From the NCBI GenBank assembly GCA_011526565.1, contig WYBL01000026.1:229928-293927 (forward strand): a stretch of 64,000 nucleotides of DNA, read 5' to 3'. The position numbers and the translations under genes are program-made. Below are positions 57,997 to 64,000 of this stretch, in pieces; within the stretch, counting starts at the first letter, position 1, and each line of letters starts with the position of its first letter. This DNA is from Acidobacteriota bacterium. Lineage in GTDB: Bacteria; Acidobacteriota; Vicinamibacteria; Fen-336. The notes beneath the pieces were generated by a model. That model had not been told where the DNA came from, did not search any database, and worked only from the letters and a program-made list of their open reading frames with translations.

Positions 57997-59142
57997 ATGA
58001 CCGGCAGGATCCTGGACGTCATCGATTTCGAGCGGGTCTCCGCCCTGCTCGAGGGGTTCAACAAGACCACGGGGTTCGTCACCGCCATCCTCGATCTCGA
58101 GGGGAACGTCCTGGCGCAGTCGGGCTGGCGACGGATCTGCACCGACTTCCACCGCGTCCATCCCGAGTCGGCACGCCACTGCACTACCAGCGATACGGTG
58201 CTGGCGAGCGCCATGCAGCAGGGCAAGAGGTATCACTTCTACTCCTGCCTGAACGGGTTGGTCGACGTGGCCGTGCCGCTGGTGGTCGGGGGGGAGCACG
58301 TCGCGACCCTGTTTTCCGGCCAGTTCTTCTTCGATCCGCCCGACCGTTCCCTGTTCCGCGCACAGGCCGGCCGGTATCAGTTCGACGAAGGGTCCTATTT
58401 GCGGGCGCTCGACGACGTCCCGGTCGTCTCCCGGGAAAAGGTCGAGACGGCGATGGAGTTCCTGCTGGGCATGACGCAGCTCATCAGCGACATGACTTTC
58501 CAGCGCCTCCAGTTGATGGAGATGAACACCGCCCTGGAGGCGAGCGAGCGGCAGCTCAGGAGTTCGCAGCAGATCGCCCACCTGGGCAGTTGGCATCTCG
58601 ACGTCGCCACCAACCGGGTCACCTGGACGGAGCAGTTGTACCGGATGTACGGCTTCGATCCGTCGCTGCCGCCTCCGCCCTACACCGAGCACTCGAAGCT
58701 GTTCACGCCCGCGAGCTGGGCAGCGCTGGCCACGGCCCTCGAAAAGACGCGAGCCACGGGCGTGCCGTACGAACTGGAACTCGAGATGCTCCGGCCGGAC
58801 GGCAGCACAGGATGGATGTGGGTGCACGGCGAAGCGCTCAGGAACTCGGCGGGCGAAGCGACCGCTCTGTGGGGAGCCGCGCAGGACATCACCACGCGCA
58901 AGCGGGCTGAGGCAGCACTCCAGCAGCAGGCTGAGGCACTTCGCGCCAGCAACGAAGAACTGCAGCGGTTCAACCGCGCCATCGTCGACCGCGAGCTGCG
59001 GATGATCGAACTGAAGCGGGAGATCAACGAGCTGTGCCAGCGCCTGGGCGAACCGCCGCGCCACGCGAGCGTTCCTGCGCCGACGGACCACGGCCGAGGC
59101 GCGGGCAAGGAGGCGTCGCCGCCAGGCGGAGAACGCGCATGA
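57997..59142 (+). CDS. PocR-type sensor plus PAS protein
   Basis: The 381-residue protein starts at ATG 57997. Residues 5-165 are a PocR-type ligand-binding domain ('LLEGFNKTTGFVTAILDLEG', 'RICTDFHRVHPESARHC', 'YSCLNGLVDVAVPLVVGGEH', 'LFSGQFFFDPPD'). A PAS domain follows (about 195-315, 'AHLGSWHLDVATNRVTWTEQ', 'LWGAAQDITTRKRAEAAL'), and then a coiled coil (about 315-360). No kinase, cyclase or DNA-binding output is present, so it probably delivers its signal by contact with the kinase whose ATG overlaps its stop. PocR domains sense small organic molecules in known cases. The low-complexity C-terminal 20 residues are probably disordered. Confidence 0.88.
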   Translation: MTGRILDVIDFERVSALLEGFNKTTGFVTAILDLEGNVLAQSGWRRICTDFHRVHPESARHCTTSDTVLASAMQQGKRYHFYSCLNGLVDVAVPLVVGGEHVATLFSGQFFFDPPDRSLFRAQAGRYQFDEGSYLRALDDVPVVSREKVETAMEFLLGMTQLISDMTFQRLQLMEMNTALEASERQLRSSQQIAHLGSWHLDVATNRVTWTEQLYRMYGFDPSLPPPPYTEHSKLFTPASWAALATALEKTRATGVPYELELEMLRPDGSTGWMWVHGEALRNSAGEATALWGAAQDITTRKRAEAALQQQAEALRASNEELQRFNRAIVDRELRMIELKREINELCQRLGEPPRHASVPAPTDHGRGAGKEASPPGGERA

Positions 59143-62100
59143 ACGCCCCGCCCTTGCGAGCGGCGGGCCTCGTCACGATGGCTTTCGGACTCCTGGCCCT
59201 GCTGGGGTGGGTGCTCGGATGGATGCCACTCGCCAGCTTCGGAGCCGACCGGGTCCCCATGGCGCCGAGCACCGCGGCGCTGTTCTTGTTGTATGGCGCC
59301 GCCCTGGGGGTGCGCGCCCGGGCGCCGCTCAGCTCCCTGGCCCATCGGTTCAGCGCGGCGCTGGCCGGCCTGGGCCTGCTGGCCGCGCTCGTGTTGTTCA
59401 CGCTCGGCTGGCGGCAGGTCCAGTGGGCGGGCGAACACCTCGGCCTGGAGATTTCCGGTACGGTTCAGGGCGCACCCCTGGGCCACATGTCCGTGGTCAC
59501 GGCGGTCTGCTTCGTGCTCGCCGGCGTGTCGTTCCTGGCCTCGCTCTCGCCGGCCCCCCTCAGGCGCTGGCGGGTCGGCCTGGCGCTGGCTGCCGCAGGG
59601 GTCCTGCTGGCCACCAGCTTCGTCTTCCTGCTGGCCTACGGCTTCGGCACGCCGCTGCTTTACGGCAGTGGCTTCATCCCGCCCGCGCTCAACACCATCC
59701 TTGCCTTCAGCACGCTGGGCCTGGCGCTCCTGGCTTCGGCCGGGGGGCGGGGGGGCCTGGTTGGCAGCTTGCCCGGAGACGATTCCAGACCGGCCCTCGT
59801 CTTCGTCCTGATCTTCCTCGTCCTGGCGCTGGGTATCGTAAGCACGGGCTACGCCTACTACCGGGACTACGAGCGGCATTTCCGCGCCGAAGCCGAGGGA
59901 CAGCTCTCCTCCATCGCGGAACTGAAGGTCGGCGAGCTGACGCGGTATCGGAAGGAGCGGCTGAGCGATGGCGCCGTTCTCCGGGACAACCCCGCTTTCA
60001 CCCGATTGGTCCGCCGCTTCCTCGCGACGCCGGCGGACGTGGACGCGCTGCGGCAGTTGCAGGCGTGGCTCGGCAAGTACCAGAACCCCTTCCAGTACGA
60101 CCAGATTCGCTTGCTGGATGCGCAAGGCATCACGCGCCTGTCCGTTCCGGCCGGCCTGGCGCCCGCCAGCGTCGCCCTGTCGCGGAGCGCATCCGAGGCC
60201 CTGCGCTCGGGCCAGGTGATGTTTCAGGACTTCTACCGCGACGAACTCGACCAGCGCGTCTCTCTGGCCGTGCTGATCCCCATCCTCGACGAAGCGGGTG
60301 CCGACCGGCCGCTCGGGGTTGTCATCGAGCGGATCGATCCCTCGGCCTTTCTCTATCCGTTCATCAGCCGCTGGCCCGTGCCCAGCGCGACGGCGGAGAC
60401 GCTGCTCGTCCGCAAGGAAGGGAACGAGGTCGTCTTCCTGAACGAACTGCGGTTTCAGGCCAACACAGCGCTGACCCTGCGCCGCTCGCTCGCCCACATC
60501 CAGCAGCCGGCGGTGATGGCGGCCCTGGGCCACGAGGGCGTTGTGGCCGGCCTCGACTATCGGGGCGTGCCGGTGTTGGCAGCGGTGCGAGCCGTCCCGG
60601 AGTCGCCGTGGTTCCTGGTGGCCCGTCGGGACGTGACGGACGTGTATGCACCGTTGCGCACGCAACTCTGGCAGATGGTCGCGCTGGTGGGCGGCCTGCT
60701 CTTCGGTGCGGGAGCGGCGGTCGGGCTGGTCTGGCGGCAGCAGCGTGTCCGGTTCTATCGGGAACTGGCCATGGCGGCGGAATCGCTGCAAAGGACCCAG
60801 AGCCTGCTCACACAGGCCGAGAAGCTGGGGAGGGTGGGCGGCTGGGAATTCGATATCGATAGCCGGCAGATGATCTGGACGGAGGCGGTCTTCGACATCC
60901 ACGAACTGGATTGCACGAGCCAGCCGACGGTGGAGCAGGGCATCAGCTTCTACACCCCCGCGTCGCGGCCGATCATCGAACGGGCCGTGCAGCGCGCGAT
61001 CGAGCAGGGCGAGCCGTTCGATGTGGAGCTGGAAATCCTCACGGCGAAAGGCAATCGGCGCAGCGTCCATTCCGTGGGCCAGGTGGATCTCCCCCGCCGC
61101 AAGGTCGCCGGCTTCTTCCAGGACATCACCGAGCGCAAGCAGGCGGAAGCGGAGCGGCAGAAGCTGGGCATGGTCGTCGACAGCAGCAGCGAATTCATCG
61201 GCATGTGCGACCTCGACATGCAGCCGCTCTACGTGAACCCCGCAGGCCTCCGCCTGGTGGGGCTGCCCGACCTGGCCGCGGCCTGCCAGGTCAAGGTGCA
61301 GGACTACTTCTTTCCTGAGGATCAGCGGTTCATCGCGGAGGAGTTCTTCCCGCGCGTGCTGCGGGACGGCCATGGCGACGTCGAGATTCGCCTGCGCCAC
61401 TTCCAGACCGGCGAGCCAATCTGGATGTACTACTACCTGTTCAGCGTCCGCGACGGGAGCGGCGAGAGCATCGGCTGGGCCACGGTCAGCCGCGACATCA
61501 CCGAGCGCCGGCAGGCGGAGGAATCCTTGCGCCGATCCCGCCAGGCGGCGCTCAACCTGATGACGGATGCCATCGAGGCGCGTGACCGCTCTGAGCGGGC
61601 CGAAGCCGAAATCGTCGCGCTGAACGCGCACCTGGAGACGCGGGTGCTCGAACGCACCGCCCAGCTCGAGGCGGCCAACCGCGAGCTGGAGGCGTTCTCC
61701 TATTCGGTGTCCCACGACCTGCGGGCGCCGCTGCGGGCCGTGGACGGCTACGCCCGCATCCTCGAAGAGGACTACCGGGATCGCCTGGATGCCGAAGGGC
61801 GCCGCGTGCTGGGGGTGGTGCGTGGCGAGGCGCAGCGGATGGGGATCCTGATCGACGAACTGCTGGCCTTCTCGCGGCTCGGACGACGGGAGCTTCGGCG
61901 GCAGAAGCTCGACATGCGGGCCCTGGCCCGCGAGGTCTTCGACGAGTTGCAACTCGCCGAACCCGGTCGCCCCGTCGAGCTGAGGCTCGGCGACCTGCCG
62001 ATCACGGTCGCGGACCCCGTCCTGCTCCGACAGGTCTGGGCGAACCTGATCGGCAACGCCTTCAAGTACACGCGAGGACGCGAGCCGGCGCGGATCGAGG

Positions 62101-62363
62101 TGAGTGGCTCGGTCGAGGGCGACTGCGCGCACTACTCCGTCAGCGACAACGGCGTGGGCTTCGCCATGGCCCACGCGGACAAGCTGTTCGGCGTCTTCCA
62201 GCGCTTGCACGGCGAAGACGAGTTCGAGGGCCACGGCGTCGGCCTGGCCCTCGTCCAACGTATCGTCCATCGCCACGGCGGCCGGGTCTCGGCCCGGGCC
62301 GAGGTCGGCGTCGGCGCGCATTTCCAGTTCACTCTGCCGGCACGAATGGAGAACGCCTCATGA
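59139..62363 (+). CDS. Multi-sensor histidine kinase (repeated membrane module, periplasmic sensor, two PAS)
   Basis: ATG 59139 overlaps the PocR-PAS stop. The 1074-residue protein has an N-terminal module of about eight helices (10-240) with repeats like that at 49052 (Met41 in '[13 protein letters not shown]', Met117 in '[14 protein letters not shown]', and '[14 protein letters not shown]'). A periplasmic sensor region (about 245-535, '[20 protein letters not shown]') sits before the next helix, then two PAS domains (about 560-800) and a coiled coil. A bacteriophytochrome-type kinase core has His859 in '[19 protein letters not shown]', '[12 protein letters not shown]' and 'VSDNGVGF'. It should phosphorylate the Rcp1-like receiver encoded next. 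Confidence 0.92.
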   Translation: MNAPPLRAAGLVTMAFGLLALLGWVLGWMPLASFGADRVPMAPSTAALFLLYGAALGVRARAPLSSLAHRFSAALAGLGLLAALVLFTLGWRQVQWAGEHLGLEISGTVQGAPLGHMSVVTAVCFVLAGVSFLASLSPAPLRRWRVGLALAAAGVLLATSFVFLLAYGFGTPLLYGSGFIPPALNTILAFSTLGLALLASAGGRGGLVGSLPGDDSRPALVFVLIFLVLALGIVSTGYAYYRDYERHFRAEAEGQLSSIAELKVGELTRYRKERLSDGAVLRDNPAFTRLVRRFLATPADVDALRQLQAWLGKYQNPFQYDQIRLLDAQGITRLSVPAGLAPASVALSRSASEALRSGQVMFQDFYRDELDQRVSLAVLIPILDEAGADRPLGVVIERIDPSAFLYPFISRWPVPSATAETLLVRKEGNEVVFLNELRFQANTALTLRRSLAHIQQPAVMAALGHEGVVAGLDYRGVPVLAAVRAVPESPWFLVARRDVTDVYAPLRTQLWQMVALVGGLLFGAGAAVGLVWRQQRVRFYRELAMAAESLQRTQSLLTQAEKLGRVGGWEFDIDSRQMIWTEAVFDIHELDCTSQPTVEQGISFYTPASRPIIERAVQRAIEQGEPFDVELEILTAKGNRRSVHSVGQVDLPRRKVAGFFQDITERKQAEAERQKLGMVVDSSSEFIGMCDLDMQPLYVNPAGLRLVGLPDLAAACQVKVQDYFFPEDQRFIAEEFFPRVLRDGHGDVEIRLRHFQTGEPIWMYYYLFSVRDGSGESIGWATVSRDITERRQAEESLRRSRQAALNLMTDAIEARDRSERAEAEIVALNAHLETRVLERTAQLEAANRELEAFSYSVSHDLRAPLRAVDGYARILEEDYRDRLDAEGRRVLGVVRGEAQRMGILIDELLAFSRLGRRELRRQKLDMRALAREVFDELQLAEPGRPVELRLGDLPITVADPVLLRQVWANLIGNAFKYTRGREPARIEVSGSVEGDCAHYSVSDNGVGFAMAHADKLFGVFQRLHGEDEFEGHGVGLALVQRIVHRHGGRVSARAEVGVGAHFQFTLPARMENAS

Positions 62364-62842
62364 GCCTCGCCCCGGTCGACTTTCCGGGCGCCGTCGTCGA
62401 CATGCTGCTCGTCGAAGACAACCCTCGCGACGCGGATCTGACGCTGCGAGCACTCAGGAAGAAAAACCTGGCCAACCACGTGACCTGGGTCAAGGACGGC
62501 GCCGAGGCGCTCGACCTGATCTTCGGCCCGTCAGGGGACCCCGCACAGACGCTGGCCCAGGCGCCCCGACTCATCCTGCTCGACCTGAAGATGCCCAGGA
62601 TCGACGGCCACGAAGTTCTGCGGCGCCTGAAGGCGGACCCGCGCACGCGGGCCATCCCGGTCGTGGTGTTGACCTCGTCTCGCGAGGAACGAGACGTCGA
62701 ACGCTCGTACGACAGCGGGGCCAACAGCTACATCGTGAAGCCCGTCGACTTCGTGAACTTCTCGGAGGCCATCCAGGAGGTGGGGCTGTACTGGCTGCTG
62801 CTCAACCAGCCGCCGGAGCCCCGCGGCGCGCCGAAGCCCTGA
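62360..62842 (+). CDS. Rcp1-like single-domain response regulator
   Basis: ATG 62360 overlaps the kinase stop (ATGA). The 160-residue protein is a receiver of the phytochrome-partner (Rcp1) type: '[18 protein letters not shown]', the family's extended loop '[11 protein letters not shown]', the phospho-acceptor Asp in '[12 protein letters not shown]' (about Asp75), '[13 protein letters not shown]' and '[12 protein letters not shown]'. It has no output domain. With the upstream kinase and PocR-PAS protein it forms a three-gene relay of coupled frames. The output partner lies elsewhere. Confidence 0.93.
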   Translation: MSLAPVDFPGAVVDMLLVEDNPRDADLTLRALRKKNLANHVTWVKDGAEALDLIFGPSGDPAQTLAQAPRLILLDLKMPRIDGHEVLRRLKADPRTRAIPVVVLTSSREERDVERSYDSGANSYIVKPVDFVNFSEAIQEVGLYWLLLNQPPEPRGAPKP

Positions 62843-62979
62843 GCCGCCGCCGCCATCGGCACTGGCCGGCGACGCCGTGATCAACGCCGAGCACCGCTTT
62901 GCACCCGGAGGATCGCGGGCATGGCGCGTGCATCGCTTCTTCCGGCCGGATGGTCCGGCCCCGGGGGAGGCGAAAGCGA

Positions 62980-64000
62980 TGCGGCGTCGGGAGTGTCTTC
63001 GAAGGGGCTTGATGGCAACTGCCGGCACGCTGGCCGCAGGTCCGGCCAGCCGGCTGCTCGCACAGTCCAGCGCGGCCACGACGCTGGTCGCGGCGTCGAG
63101 CCAGCGCGAGATCTGGCCGGGACAGCCGACCACCGTCCTCACGCTGGGGGACACTTTCCCCTCGCGCACGCTGCGGGTGCGGCGCTGGGACCTGCTGGAC
63201 GTCGATTTTCGCAACGATCTCCGCGAGGCGACCAACATCCACTGGCACGGCCTGCCCGCGCCGCCCGAGGATGACGGGCACCCGATGGACGTCGTCCTGG
63301 CCGGAGGCCGCCGCTCGTACCGCTTTCTCGTCGAAGAGCCGGCGGGCACCTACTGGTATCACTCCCACCCGGACGGGCGCACGGCTTCGCAGGTCTATCG
63401 CGGGCTCGCCGGCTTCCTGATCGTCGAGGACGACGCCGAGCGCGCCCTGGGCCTCCCCGCCGGGGAGTTCGACCTGCCGCTGCTGCTTCAGGACCGGCGG
63501 CGACGAGCCGATGGCAGCCTGACCTACGCGCCCACGTTCATGGACCTGATGGCCGGCATGCTCGGCGACGCCGGCCTCGTCAACGGGGCTCCGCAGCCCG
63601 TGGTCGAGGTGGCCGCGACGTCCTACCGCCTGCGGCTGCTGAACGGTTCGAACGCGCGGGTGATGCGGGTGGCCTTCGAAGACGCGCGGCGGTTCGACGT
63701 GATCGCGGGCGACTGCGGGTTGCTCGATCAGGCCGTCGCCGCCACCGACGTGTGGCTGGCGCCGGGCGAACGTGCGGAGATCCTGGTGGACTTCTCGGGC
63801 GACCCGCTCGGCCGCACCGTCCGCCTCGTCAGCGCGGCGTTCTCATCGGGGGGCCCGGGCATGGGCATGGGCGGTGGGTCAGCTCAGGGCGCCCTCCTGC
63901 CGCTGGCCACGTTCCGGGTGTCCGCCCCGGGTCCGCCGCCGGCGCGGCTGCCCGAGCGCCTCGCCACGGTGGCCCGCCTGGACCCGGCGCGAGCGAGCGC
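62980..64000 (+). CDS. Multicopper oxidase, 3' end cut by window
   Basis: ATG 62980 follows GGGGGAGG (62965-62972), and the frame runs open to the window end (340 residues). A Tat-like leader with repeated Arg ('RRRECLRRGLMATAG') starts the protein. Copper-ligand motifs 'NIHWHGL' and 'TYWYHSHPDG' are those of the first cupredoxin domain of CueO- or laccase-like oxidases. The second domain follows ('RLRLLNGSNARVMRV', 'WLAPGERAEILVDFSG'). The Met/Gly run 'GPGMGMGGG' near 63860 recalls the Met-rich copper site of CueO. The C-terminal copper ligands lie beyond the window. Copper detoxification or phenol oxidation in the periplasm is likely. Confidence 0.9.

Overview
The window is very GC-rich by eye and gene-dense, with many start and stop codons overlapping (ATGA, GTGA). 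Its features are Ser/Thr kinases fused to WD40 or beta-propeller domains, a winged-helix regulator fused to FHA, a TonB receptor with a carboxypeptidase-regulatory-like front domain, many sensor kinases, Tat-exported oxidoreductases, and an alpha-2-macroglobulin/PBP1C pair. Together these suggest a Gram-negative heterotroph of the Acidobacteriota (Thermoanaerobaculia or Vicinamibacteria type). Myxococcota or Gemmatimonadota cannot be excluded without a tree. No rRNA, tRNA, CRISPR array, insertion sequence or prophage was recognised.

Layout, first half. Bases 1-3642 form an amino-sugar operon: a NahK-like sugar kinase cut by the window edge, an SSS symporter, a 58-residue membrane peptide and a GH109-type NAD-dependent glycosidase. 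From 3757 to 8092 come two membrane proteins, a broken aldo/keto reductase and a beta-lactamase-fold protein whose catalytic residues are lost. From 8294 to 13494 a wHTH-FHA regulator precedes a kinase-NTPase-WD40 protein with one frameshift. Then come a cytochrome c, a DJ-1/PfpI-like protein with an NADP-binding reductase and a divergent AraC regulator, the A2M-PBP1C pair (16563-24733) and a PIN toxin-antitoxin pair with a clear promoter and operator (24758-25544).

Middle. On the minus strand lie a DmpA-type aminopeptidase, a secreted fusion of a zinc phospholipase C/P1-nuclease-like domain with a phosphodiesterase, and a GspC/PDZ-like protein. On the plus strand follow a SpoIIE-type phosphatase, RNase III, a short secretin-like protein and a small nucleotidyltransferase pair. 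A minus-strand set (Dus3-like tRNA-dihydrouridine synthase, fused 2Fe-2S/FAD dehydrogenase, DHDPS-family lyase) fits hydroxyproline-type catabolism. After a repeat-rich divergent region come a secreted gluzincin, a TonB receptor with a PepSY membrane protein, and a second kinase-propeller protein.

Last third. Bases 45030-53262 are a signalling island: a lone receiver, a receiver-EAL c-di-GMP phosphodiesterase, a degenerate histidine kinase, an NtrC-type sigma54 activator, a hybrid kinase and a cysteine-rich PAS kinase. Two paralogous copies of a small protein of unknown function each head an operon and each sit behind a near-consensus sigma54 promoter. A third, weaker sigma54 site precedes the activator's own operon. 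This looks like one sigma54 regulon feeding two outputs and is the best candidate for an undescribed system. It is followed by a single-chain restriction-modification enzyme carrying an in-frame palindromic insert, two gene relics (a methyltransferase with a nonsense codon and a nucleotidyltransferase scrap), a PocR-PAS / multi-sensor kinase / receiver cassette, and the start of a multicopper oxidase.
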